From: Aquimarina sp. ERC-38
Lineage (GTDB): Bacteria; Bacteroidota; Bacteroidia; Flavobacteriales; Flavobacteriaceae
Direction of reading: 5' to 3'
NCBI RefSeq assembly: GCF_026222555.1
Contig: NZ_CP098511.1
Coordinates: forward strand, 1,779,501 to 1,843,500
Length of the DNA stretch: 64,000 nucleotides
In this document: piece after piece, positions 37,222 through 45,381 of the stretch
How the letters are laid out: each line of letters begins with the position of its first letter
Numbering within the stretch: position 1 is the stretch's first letter
Position numbers and translations under genes: made by a program
The notes under the pieces: model-generated
Database searches by the model: none
The model's input: the letters and a program-made list of their open reading frames with translations, nothing else
What the model was told of the DNA's origin: nothing

Positions 37222-38349
37222 CTATATGGACCCTGAGGATTTAGATGAGATAATTTTCTTAGAACCTCTTGATAACTTAACCTTAGCAGGAGTAATACTA
37301 TATAATACTACTTTTTCTTCTTTTCCTTTTAAACTAATATTGCCAATAGAAGTAGCGATAAACCTGGATTTCAGCTTTAAAAAGGCAAGTAAGTCTTCGG
37401 AAATGAGTAGAGACTGGTCGTAGAAATTACATTGTTCTTGTATCCTTGCTGTGGTATTGATCACATCGCCATGGAAAGCAATTTCCTTTTTAACCGAACC
37501 TACTTCGGTGGCAATTAACTTTCCGCCGTGTAATCCGGCTTTAAACTCCGGGAGTAACCCATATTGACGTAAATAATACTTTTTGCGTTTTAAAAGTCTT
37601 CGAATAAAGGCAAAGTAAACCCTGATACAATTTAATGATCGAATACCACTTTTAAACGGCCAATGTAAAACAGCTTCATCACCTACATATTGATAAACAT
37701 TAGCATCATACTTTAACAATACCCGGTTCAGGTCATAAAACGAATCCTGGATAAATTCACTGTACTTAAAATGGCCTAATTGTTCTGCAATCGCCGTAGA
37801 GGATTTAAGGTCCAGAAACATAAAAATTTGTTGTTCTTCCCTGGGTTTTTGATACCGGCCCAGTAAAAGTTTAAAAAATACCCCGCTACCAAAGTTTTCG
37901 TTTGCTATTTTAATAAAGGAGAAGATAAGCGAAGCCAAAATAAAATATACAACGATTACCCAGAAAATTTTACTGGTTCGCCACCAGTCCCCCTGATGTA
38001 TATAATTTAAGTCGAGCTCTTTTTTTAATAAACCAAAAACAAAGCTGGTCGACCATATTAAAACGACCATGTAAATTATGGATTTTTGCAGTAATACAAA
38101 CCATAAAGCTAATCGTTTCGATAAAAAATTATCAAAAACAAAGTCTACAATTGCATAAAAAAAACCAATAATACTACCAAAGATAAACCCAATTCGCAGC
38201 CAATCCCAAATAGGGACCGCAGAATTATCCAGACCTTCTTCATCTCCTAATGCGTAGTACCTAATAACAATAAATATGCAAAAGGCTACTGTCCAGAATA
38301 ATACGGTATTACCCAGGAGTTTTAAAAATTGTTTAATAGAATAGTTCAA
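37222..38349 (-). CDS. Membrane-bound class III adenylate/guanylate cyclase
   Basis: 375 residues: four or more membrane helices in the first 165 residues, then a class III catalytic domain. FMFLDLKSST carries the first metal Asp, YVGDEAV the second Asp, and FKAGLHGG and DVINTTARIQEQC are further conserved blocks. It makes a cyclic nucleotide (type not decidable by eye). Its stop codon lies inside a 9-bp inverted repeat (37207-37227). Next upstream is the AraC-BLUF gene on the same strand, 125 bp away. Confidence 0.9.
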   Translation of the reverse strand: MNYSIKQFLKLLGNTVLFWTVAFCIFIVIRYYALGDEEGLDNSAVPIWDWLRIGFIFGSIIGFFYAIVDFVFDNFLSKRLALWFVLLQKSIIYMVVLIWSTSFVFGLLKKELDLNYIHQGDWWRTSKIFWVIVVYFILASLIFSFIKIANENFGSGVFFKLLLGRYQKPREEQQIFMFLDLKSSTAIAEQLGHFKYSEFIQDSFYDLNRVLLKYDANVYQYVGDEAVLHWPFKSGIRSLNCIRVYFAFIRRLLKRKKYYLRQYGLLPEFKAGLHGGKLIATEVGSVKKEIAFHGDVINTTARIQEQCNFYDQSLLISEDLLAFLKLKSRFIATSIGNISLKGKEEKVVLYSITPAKVKLSRGSKKIISSKSSGSI

Positions 38350-38473
38350 TCCGCTATATGGTTTTTGCTATAGCCTAATATAAAAAGTATTTTACAAACC
38401 ATTATTTAAGATTAGGGGTAAATTTAAACCTAAGCTTAGTTGTAAGAATATCAAGTTGGTAGGTGCTTTGGTT

Positions 38474-39916
38474 TTAGATAGCTGCCAGTACCATATTTCT
38501 AATTTTGTCTCTGGACTCTTCGGTAGCGACATCGGTTTGTTTAAACTCATCCAGGGTTTTGATAAAACTTAATTTTTCAGTGCGCCCGTCGAGATTTACC
38601 ATATATTCGTCATTAGACCTGGCAAACGCCATATTCCATTCGTTAAAATGCCGGTTTAACTTAATGCCTTTCCACAACGTTTCTACGTTACTATGCCGAT
38701 GGTCTTTTTTCATACGTTGGTATAAGGCCAGTACTTCTACTTTAGGCCCTTCCAGAAGCTGTAAAAATTTATTGTCAAAATATACCAAACACCCAGTAAT
38801 ATTCAATTGATTATTAGTAATAATAGAAGTTTGTATAATGTCGTTAATATCCTTTTGCGTAACCGTCGGGACTACTTCTGACTCATAACTTAACTCAAAC
38901 AATGTGGTGTTATTTTGTAAAGCGTTCTTATACTGGTTAGGAAGAATGCCGTATTGTTCGACAAATTTTTTAGAAAAATAACTACGATTGGATAGACCAA
39001 TTTTATAACAAATTTCGGACATGGTCATATCCGTAGTTTCAATCAATTCTTTTGCATAAGAAAAACGAAGGTGCGTGATCAGGAGGTTTACCGAAGTGTT
39101 AAATAAGAACTTAGTGCCAATCTGTAATTTTTTAGGATTAATGCCCGTACTGCTACTTAAGCTTTCTACACTTATTTTTTGGTCAATATGAGCCCTGATA
39201 TAATCCTTTATAGTAGCGATTTTAGATAATTCTATATCGGTAAGCCCGGTAAAAGATTTTTTACCGCCTAGATTTCTAATATAAGAATTCACCTGGGAGG
39301 CAAACATTTTTAATACGGAGCCTTCATTCATAATCCTACCAATCGTACCGCTATCATTCCGGATAATAGCTTCTGCTTGAGTTAATGTTTTTAAATCAAT
39401 AGGTCCCAGGTAACGATAAGATTCCTCATAGGTTATTTTCGCCAATGCCTGGGCAACGTAATTCACCAGTTTTCTATCCGTATCAGAACCGGATTTTTTA
39501 ATTTGATCATAGTCAAAAATTAAGGTGCAAATGTTGAGCTTTTCCTCCTTCGGAAAGATAATTTCTGACTCATCCGTAGGTGCCGTAAGAAAAATGGTGC
39601 TTTTATTTTTATCAACGATAGACAGCAAAGTTTCGGATAAAAACCTATGAAAATAATGTCCTTTTACTACGTATGAAAAGTAGTAAGAAGCCTTAGGAGT
39701 ATGCTCCAGTACAAATTGAAAATCTTCTTTAAACATAAGATCATAAATCCTGACCTGAAAGCCTTTAAAGATGGTATAAGAACGGATATATCCGTCTGCA
39801 TGTTCATTATTTATCTGTAAAGTGTGAACGCCATTATTCTCATAAAGTTCACCGTTTAACTGTTCGCGATAGGTAGTAAGATATTCTAAAGGAGTACTTT
39901 CTTTAATACGAAACAT
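38474..39916 (-). CDS. AraC-type regulator fused to a C-terminal BLUF blue-light sensor
   Basis: 480 residues. The N-terminal 235 residues resemble the sensor half of the neighbouring AraC gene at 40929. A double HTH spans about 240-335 (KISVESLSSSTGINPKKLQ, MSEICYKIGLSNRSYFSKKF). The C-terminal part reads as BLUF: Tyr in ELSYES (near 342), Asn in NNQLNITGCLVYF, Gln in FLQLLEG (near 385), Trp/Met in WNMAF (near 428), all at BLUF spacing. BLUF binds FAD and rearranges its Tyr-Gln hydrogen bonds in blue light. The protein should link light to transcription. Target genes unknown; neighbours are a cyclase and MscL. Confidence 0.85.
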   Translation of the reverse strand: MFRIKESTPLEYLTTYREQLNGELYENNGVHTLQINNEHADGYIRSYTIFKGFQVRIYDLMFKEDFQFVLEHTPKASYYFSYVVKGHYFHRFLSETLLSIVDKNKSTIFLTAPTDESEIIFPKEEKLNICTLIFDYDQIKKSGSDTDRKLVNYVAQALAKITYEESYRYLGPIDLKTLTQAEAIIRNDSGTIGRIMNEGSVLKMFASQVNSYIRNLGGKKSFTGLTDIELSKIATIKDYIRAHIDQKISVESLSSSTGINPKKLQIGTKFLFNTSVNLLITHLRFSYAKELIETTDMTMSEICYKIGLSNRSYFSKKFVEQYGILPNQYKNALQNNTTLFELSYESEVVPTVTQKDINDIIQTSIITNNQLNITGCLVYFDNKFLQLLEGPKVEVLALYQRMKKDHRHSNVETLWKGIKLNRHFNEWNMAFARSNDEYMVNLDGRTEKLSFIKTLDEFKQTDVATEESRDKIRNMVLAAI

Positions 39917-40068
39917 GTATATTATTAGTTGTCTATGGGTAAGGTTAGTAATATAGGTTGTGATTAATATACGAAAATAAGGTACGATTTTAATATTATA
40001 AAACCTGTTTTAAACACAATAAGGAATAAAACTAACACAATTAGGGAGTACAAAAATGATATTTTAAA

Positions 40069-40515
40069 TTACCCTTTATTTTTTAAAAACCGATTCTGTT
40101 CTTCCAATAAATCTGCCACCCGGTCTAATAGTTCAATATCCTTTGGGGTCTTAACCGTTGTATCTTTAGGATCTTGGGCCTTAGTCTTCAAAGAATTCAT
40201 GAATTTTACGACTAAAAAGACCACAAAACCAATAATAATGAAGTCCAGGCTCACTTCAATTAGCTTCCCATAGCTAATAGCAACTTCCGTAATTTCCGGA
40301 TTTTGACCAGGTATAGAAGCTTCTCTTAAAATCCATTTTTTCTTTTCAAAAGTAAGGCCATCTGTCAATAGGGTTAACGGAGGTAAAAAAACTTCTTTTA
40401 CAAGCACGTCTACTACTTTATTAAAAGAAGAACCTATAATAACTCCTATAGCAATTTCGATCATATTACCTTTTACGGCAAAGTCTTTAAATTCTTTAAA
40501 TAATTTAAATGTCAT
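40069..40515 (-). CDS. mscL: Large-conductance mechanosensitive channel MscL
   Basis: 148 residues, normal for MscL. N-terminal amphipathic FKEFKDFAVKGNMIEIAIGVIIGSSFNKVVDVLV contains the pore helix TM1; TM2 is FIIIGFVVFLVVKFMNSL; a cytoplasmic helix ends the protein (LLDRVADLLEEQNRFL). It releases solutes during hypo-osmotic shock. Divergent from an AraC gene across 413 bp. Confidence 0.95.
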   Translation of the reverse strand: MTFKLFKEFKDFAVKGNMIEIAIGVIIGSSFNKVVDVLVKEVFLPPLTLLTDGLTFEKKKWILREASIPGQNPEITEVAISYGKLIEVSLDFIIIGFVVFLVVKFMNSLKTKAQDPKDTTVKTPKDIELLDRVADLLEEQNRFLKNKG

Positions 40516-40928
40516 TTTCTAACCCTTTGTTTCTTCAAAAATCAGATATTATCAGAAAAGGAAGTAATCCGTTAAAATTAATTTGTACACATATTCATAG
40601 GTGTAAAGAAGAATTAAGATAGCTCAGCACAAACTTTACAAGACAAGAAATTACAGTACACCCTTTAAAAAAGAAGATATGAATAGAATATTGGTTATAT
40701 AAAAATATCCTATTCCGGTAGTTTATTAACCCATTTGAGGTTTTGGATAACATTAAAACTGTAAATGTTGACACTTCCGGGATTTTGCGAAATATATACC
40801 GAAAAATGTTATTTATTGATAGTAAGCCTTAGTAGCTTTGATTAATATAGAAAGTTAATAGTTTGAAATTCAATACTTACACTAAGTTGTTTTTTGTGCT
40901 ATAACCATAACGGTAAAGTTTAAAAAAT
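40516..40928. other. Intergenic region between mscL and an AraC gene
   Basis: 413 bases, AT-rich, containing divergent promoters. A TAGCTTTG box occurs in the plus direction near 40831, but the TTG upstream of it is closer than the usual 19 bases, so it is not called. No RNA gene or repeat was recognised. Confidence 0.4.
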
Positions 40929-41942
40929 ATGGAAGTAAATTTCAATAGCCTTAAGAATAAAATAGGAGGCACGGTTAAAGAAATAGAAGACGGAAAAGTA
41001 TTTTATCTTAATCCGGCGATCGGTAAAGGTTTTATTGCCTATCATTATTTGCAACCGGGACTGGTTGCTTTTAATATTCAAATATCCCTAGATATAAGTA
41101 CTACCTTACCTTTACAATTTATAAAAGAGGATTCTTTGCAATTTCTATTTTGTCAGGAAGGCTCAATACTATATACAGTTGCAGGAGAGACGCTAAGTCC
41201 GGTACAAATTGATCAGTATCAAACGGCAGTTTTACAACGTAAATCGGAGAATCCTGGGGAGATTACCGTAGCAGCAGATCAATCTGTTGTGATCAGGGTT
41301 ATTGTAGTGGATAGAAGTGAATATTTTAAAAGCTTTTATAAAACCTCCGAGTTGATCGATCAGAATGTTCAGGATATCCTTAAGCATATCACAGATAAAA
41401 GTACGTATACCCAGGTAGGCAATTTTGATCTGTCCATTGGGGAACAATATAAGCAAATAGCAAAAACACACGAAGAAAATGAAGTCAGTGGTAGTTTGTC
41501 TCAAAAAGGTAGATACTACATTATTCTGGCAAAACATATTCAAAAATTTAGTAATGAAATGAAGGACTCCGGAAATGAAAGTGGATTAAACCAAAGTGAA
41601 CTAAAACGAGTAATTGACCTTAGTAATCATATCAAAGAACAACCTGAAGCTTCTCATAACATAAGAATTCTATGTCAGTCTACCGGTTTATCCCCGGCTA
41701 AAATACAAGAAGGTTTTAAGTACTTATTTGATAACACGGTATCTAATTATGTTTGTGAAATTCGATTAGAAAAAGCAGAGGAATTAATTCGGTATTCGGA
41801 TTTAACTGTTTCTGAGATTGTATACACCGTAGGTTTGACCAGTCGAAGCTACTTCTGTAAAATTTTTAAGAAAAAGTATAATTATAGTCCGAAGGATTAT
41901 AGAAATCGAATCAAACAGCAATTATCAAATACAGCAGAATAG
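40929..41942 (+). CDS. AraC-family transcriptional regulator
   Basis: 337 residues. N-terminal sensor half (LQFLFCQEGSILYTVAGETL) and C-terminal double HTH (ILCQSTGLSPAKIQEGFKYLF, LTVSEIVYTVGLTSRSYFCKIFKKKY). The HTH closely resembles that of the AraC-BLUF protein at 38474 (shared YLF/FLF, TVSEI/MSEI, SRSYF blocks), so the two look like paralogues with and without a light sensor. It is followed by a strong terminator. Confidence 0.88.
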   Translation: MEVNFNSLKNKIGGTVKEIEDGKVFYLNPAIGKGFIAYHYLQPGLVAFNIQISLDISTTLPLQFIKEDSLQFLFCQEGSILYTVAGETLSPVQIDQYQTAVLQRKSENPGEITVAADQSVVIRVIVVDRSEYFKSFYKTSELIDQNVQDILKHITDKSTYTQVGNFDLSIGEQYKQIAKTHEENEVSGSLSQKGRYYIILAKHIQKFSNEMKDSGNESGLNQSELKRVIDLSNHIKEQPEASHNIRILCQSTGLSPAKIQEGFKYLFDNTVSNYVCEIRLEKAEELIRYSDLTVSEIVYTVGLTSRSYFCKIFKKKYNYSPKDYRNRIKQQLSNTAE

Positions 41943-41973
41943 TTATTCACTAACTACTTTATTAATACATAGG

Positions 41974-42000
41974 ACCTTACTTCTTGAAGTAAGGTTTTTT
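41974..42000 (+). terminator. Rho-independent terminator of the AraC gene
   Basis: ACCTTACTT-CTTG-AAGTAAGGT followed by TTTTTT: a perfect 9-bp stem, four-base loop and T run, 31 bp after the stop codon. Confidence 0.9.
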
Positions 42001-42041
42001 CATTTTATAGGAAAAAGTCAGTTTAATATTTAACAACTTTA

Positions 42042-42254
42042 GGCTCTAGTTTAAATTAGCGTTGTTATTAAAATAATGCTGAACATCCCTCTAAATCTCC
42101 CTTCAAAGGGAGACTTTTTTGCTCCCTTCCTTCGAAGGAAGGGTTGGGGAAGGATGTTTTTAATGATGCTAATTTTAAAATCTGATTATCAGTATTTTAT
42201 GTAATAATATTAATATCGCTAACTTATACTAACAACGCTTATTAAACTAGAGCG
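42042..42254. mobile_element. MITE-like element with terminal inverted repeats
   Basis: About 213 bp bounded by related inverted ends (left GCTCTAGTTTAAATTAGCGTTGTTA, 42043-42067; right end reverse-complements to GCTCTAGTTTAATAAGCGTTGTT). The inside has nested palindromes: AACATCC...GGATGTT, CCCTTCAAAGGG and CCTTCCTTCGAAGGAAGG. It has no coding capacity. The central CTCCCTT...AAGGGAGGGTTGG...AGGATG block recurs at 48723-48760. Consistent with a non-autonomous transposable or REP-like element. Confidence 0.65.
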
Positions 42255-42275
42255 TAACTTTATAATAGATTCAAA

Positions 42276-42683
42276 TTAGTTTGACTTCATGTCGGAAACA
42301 ACATCTCGTTTAAAATTCATCATATAGAAAAATAACCAACCGGTAAAATAACAAATTACATCCCAAAAATCACCGGTATAACGTTCATGTAGCGGGGGTA
42401 AGATTATTTCAAAATAAATAGCATAGCCAGAAGTTATTACTAATTGTAACAGAATTGGTAATTGAAAGTCGCTCATACTTTTTACTATACGAACCGTGGT
42501 TTGTATTATCCATAAAACTAATGGAATACATAATAAATCATTAAGGTAGTTGTTGATAAAAGGAGTTAAAGTTAGATTATTGATTTTTGCAAAGTATATA
42601 AGACTTCCGATAACTAGAAATACCGGGAAATATACTTTTTTTATCCAATAATATGCTCGAAATTGGTAATTATGCAGCCACAT
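42276..42683 (-). CDS. Small hypothetical membrane protein
   Basis: 135 residues with about four hydrophobic segments (YFPVFLVIGSLIYF, DLLCIPLVLWIIQTT, LLQLVITSGYAIYFEIIL, VICYFTGWLFFYMMNF). No family recognised. Its 5' end overlaps the zinc-ribbon gene by 14 bp, so the two are translationally coupled. Confidence 0.75.
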   Translation of the reverse strand: MWLHNYQFRAYYWIKKVYFPVFLVIGSLIYFAKINNLTLTPFINNYLNDLLCIPLVLWIIQTTVRIVKSMSDFQLPILLQLVITSGYAIYFEIILPPLHERYTGDFWDVICYFTGWLFFYMMNFKRDVVSDMKSN

Positions 42684-42978
42684 AAGTCAGTACAAAAGCT
42701 AAAAAAGAACCTACGGCAAGAACAATTACCCAGATAGAATAGAAGGCTTTGGCCGGATATCGAACCATTGGATTTTTATGAACCCTGGCGTTTTCAAAGA
42801 ATTCCGTAATTTTATTAGGTTTTTCATTAGCCGCTTCCTGTTGTTTTGCAGCCAACTTCTGTTCTCTTTCTAGTTTTCTCTTAAGAATTGTATTAATTAA
42901 TTTTCCGCAGTTTTTACAATAATCACGGTCAAGGTTTTCAGTAGTACAATAAGGACATCTTCGTATAACCTGATTCAT
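42670..42978 (-). CDS. Zinc-ribbon membrane protein
   Basis: 102 residues. The N-terminus has a zinc ribbon (RCPYCTTENLDRDYCKNCGK, four cysteines in two CxxC knuckles), then a charged helix and one C-terminal membrane helix (FYSIWVIVLAVGSFLAFVLTYV). Function unknown. Forms a two-gene unit with the following membrane protein. Confidence 0.8.
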   Translation of the reverse strand: MNQVIRRCPYCTTENLDRDYCKNCGKLINTILKRKLEREQKLAAKQQEAANEKPNKITEFFENARVHKNPMVRYPAKAFYSIWVIVLAVGSFLAFVLTYVAA

Positions 42979-43120
42979 AACGATATGAGATTAGTTATAA
43001 ACTTAAACAGTTTTTACATCTTCCACTATTTCAATCCAAGTTTATATTGCTTCATTGACAATAAGATATGTTTAAATGATAGTAAAACTACCTGCGTTTT
43101 AAAAAGGCAAAAGACTATTT

Positions 43121-43888
43121 TTAAAGATTCAACGAAATACCAAAATTAATAACCGAAGAACGGTCGTCAGGGATATCTGAAGAAAAGTTAGTAAACGTAT
43201 AGTTGTATAAAGCGGACAGACTGATCGTCTTCGAAATAGGCAGTTCGGACTTAAACTGACCTAAAATACGGTGATTGCTAAAGTCGCGGTATAAAGGCTG
43301 AAAATATAAGGTTCCGGTAAAACTTAGGTCAAAACGTTTTAAGGTTTGATTGATAGAGAGATAGGTGCTATTACGGTGATTATAGAATTTTTCTTCAATA
43401 GAATTTAGTTTTTCAACTTCGTACATATACGAATTGCCTATATACATATGCGTACGGTCTTTTTTTACAAATTCGTAACGCAATCCGGTGCCTAAAAGGC
43501 TTCGCTGTTCTATGGTAAGTTGGGTGTTATTCTGATACTGGATAAAAAGTTCATACCATAAAGAAGTAGCTATTTTTTGGTTAAACCGGGAATGTAAAAA
43601 CAGCGAATTCTGAAAATCTTTTTCTTGAGCCCGAATCAAATTGTAATCAGATATCAAAAAGTATATAGAGTTGAAGTCCTTAGATTTGACCTGTGTGGCT
43701 ATATTCCAGTTCAATTGAAGGATATAGTTATTATTATTCTCTGTATAATTAGCCAAAATGTCACTTTTTAATACAAACCGAATGGTATCCGTTTGCATTC
43801 TTTTGGACTCTACATTTACCAACTGTGCACTTATCTTTAAGCTATAGAGCAAACATGCGATAAGTATGTAAACTATCTTAAAATTCAT
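43121..43888 (-). CDS. DUF481-like outer membrane protein
   Basis: About 255 residues from 43888 (MNFKIVYILIACLLYSLKISAQ signal peptide); the frame is open to 43903. The mature part is beta-rich with alternating strands (LQLNWNIATQVKSKDFNSIYFLIS, GTGLRYEFVKKDRTHMYIGNSYMYEVE), ending in a strand with terminal Leu (FGISLNL). Pattern suits a DUF481-type barrel. Function unknown; stands alone. Confidence 0.7.
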   Translation of the reverse strand: MNFKIVYILIACLLYSLKISAQLVNVESKRMQTDTIRFVLKSDILANYTENNNNYILQLNWNIATQVKSKDFNSIYFLISDYNLIRAQEKDFQNSLFLHSRFNQKIATSLWYELFIQYQNNTQLTIEQRSLLGTGLRYEFVKKDRTHMYIGNSYMYEVEKLNSIEEKFYNHRNSTYLSINQTLKRFDLSFTGTLYFQPLYRDFSNHRILGQFKSELPISKTISLSALYNYTFTNFSSDIPDDRSSVINFGISLNL

Positions 43889-44198
43889 ATAGAAAAATGG
43901 CAAAGGTAATTGAACCTAAATTTTATTATGATCTCTTGTGCTAAAAGATGTGTCACAAACTTTACCTTCTTGTTTTTCTGCCTTTGAAGAATAGCTTAAG
44001 AATTAAGTATACCTATTTAATTTTAACTTTTAAAGTTTTAAAAGAACTTGCTTATGGTTTTTTAGCAACCTGATCTTAGATTTATAGTAATAACGATCAG
44101 TATTTACCGTATTCAGTCTAAAAGATTGTTAGGATTAGGTGTAATTGCGTTATTAGAGAAATAATAAAAATGATAGTATCGCGTATGATTTTAATTCA

Positions 44199-45233
44199 AT
44201 GAACTACTTTTTATTTTTCTTAGGGTTACTAATATCTTTGTTTGTAGTGTACGACATGGTGTATACTATTCTATCACCAAAAGGTGCAGGATTTATTGCA
44301 GATTATACCTCTCGTAAACTTTGGCGTATGATCTTAATAAGTACCGGGAGCAATGCAAAGAAAAAAGCGCTTACCTTCGCTGGCCCTTGTATTATTTTAC
44401 TTATCGTTTTGTTGTGGGTACACCTGCTTTGGTTAGGTAATACCTTGATTGTCTATGCGTGTCCGGAAGCTATATTTTCTTCTCAAAAAGATCAGTATGT
44501 CACCGGGTTTTTTGAAAGTACTTATTTTGTAGGCTATGTACTATCTTCTATGGGGAATGGAGATTATACTCCGGGGAGTGATGCATGGATGTGGTATACC
44601 GGATTTATATCTTTTACCGGGGTCATTTTTATAAGTCTGGGAATATCCTTTCTACTTCCGATTATTGAAGCAGTTACCTTAAAACAGAAGGTAAGCCTTC
44701 AAATCTTTATGCTGGGTCAAAATCCTAAGGAGATTCTTGACGCTTATAAAGGTAATGACTGCACCTATTTAATTTCCGAATTAAAAGAATTGGAACCCGC
44801 AGTTATAAAATTGGGTCAATATCATTTGGCATATCCGGTTATCCATTATTTTCATTCTACTCATACTTTTGAATCACTACCTTTTAACCTGGTAGTGCTT
44901 GATGAAGTAGTGACCATGTTGCTTTCTAATACGGATCTGTTATCTGCAAAAGATGTATTTCGTCTAAAAAAAGTGCGTAAAGCAATGACCTACTATCTTT
45001 CAACATTAAATAATGCTTTTATTCGTCCAGGAGATGACGAACCTGTAAGACCCAATAAAGGTAGCCTGACTGAAGAAGTGGTAGCTGACCTGGATACGGA
45101 TTACTACCATCAGGAAACTAATATATACCGAAGAAAGATTCTACTAGCTTACCTGCAAAACGATGGTTGGACTTGGAAAGATATGATGTTTAATCAGGAA
45201 GAAATCGAATTAAGAGTAAAACAAAGTTCTTAA
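44199..45233 (+). CDS. Two-TM potassium-channel-like membrane protein
   Basis: 344 residues. An N-terminal helix, further helices, then a pore loop (STYFVGYVLSSMGNGDYTPG) followed by an inner helix (FISLGISFLLPIIEAV) as in Ion_trans_2 channels. The filter reads SMGNGDYTP where K+ channels usually have TVGYGD, so the central Tyr is Asn and selectivity may differ. The C-terminal 190 residues are soluble and helical, possibly regulatory. Stands alone, ended by a long hairpin. Confidence 0.8.
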   Translation: MNYFLFFLGLLISLFVVYDMVYTILSPKGAGFIADYTSRKLWRMILISTGSNAKKKALTFAGPCIILLIVLLWVHLLWLGNTLIVYACPEAIFSSQKDQYVTGFFESTYFVGYVLSSMGNGDYTPGSDAWMWYTGFISFTGVIFISLGISFLLPIIEAVTLKQKVSLQIFMLGQNPKEILDAYKGNDCTYLISELKELEPAVIKLGQYHLAYPVIHYFHSTHTFESLPFNLVVLDEVVTMLLSNTDLLSAKDVFRLKKVRKAMTYYLSTLNNAFIRPGDDEPVRPNKGSLTEEVVADLDTDYYHQETNIYRRKILLAYLQNDGWTWKDMMFNQEEIELRVKQSS

Positions 45234-45314
45234 ACTATTTTAGGTGGGATGTTTGTGAATTATACTTTTCCAATATGAAAAATTATATGATAAAACAAGA
45301 CGTAAATAAATTAA

Positions 45315-45352
45315 AAGCATCCTTCTGAAAGATTTATATCAAAAGGATGCTT
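45315..45352. terminator. Long hairpin between convergent channel and catalase genes
   Basis: AAGCATCCTT (45315-45324) and AAGGATGCTT (45343-45352) form a perfect 10-bp stem with an 18-base loop. Located between the ends of two convergent genes, it may end transcription from both sides; the T run is short. Confidence 0.6.
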
Positions 45353-45381
45353 CTTATAGCTTACAGCTGACTTAACCTATG

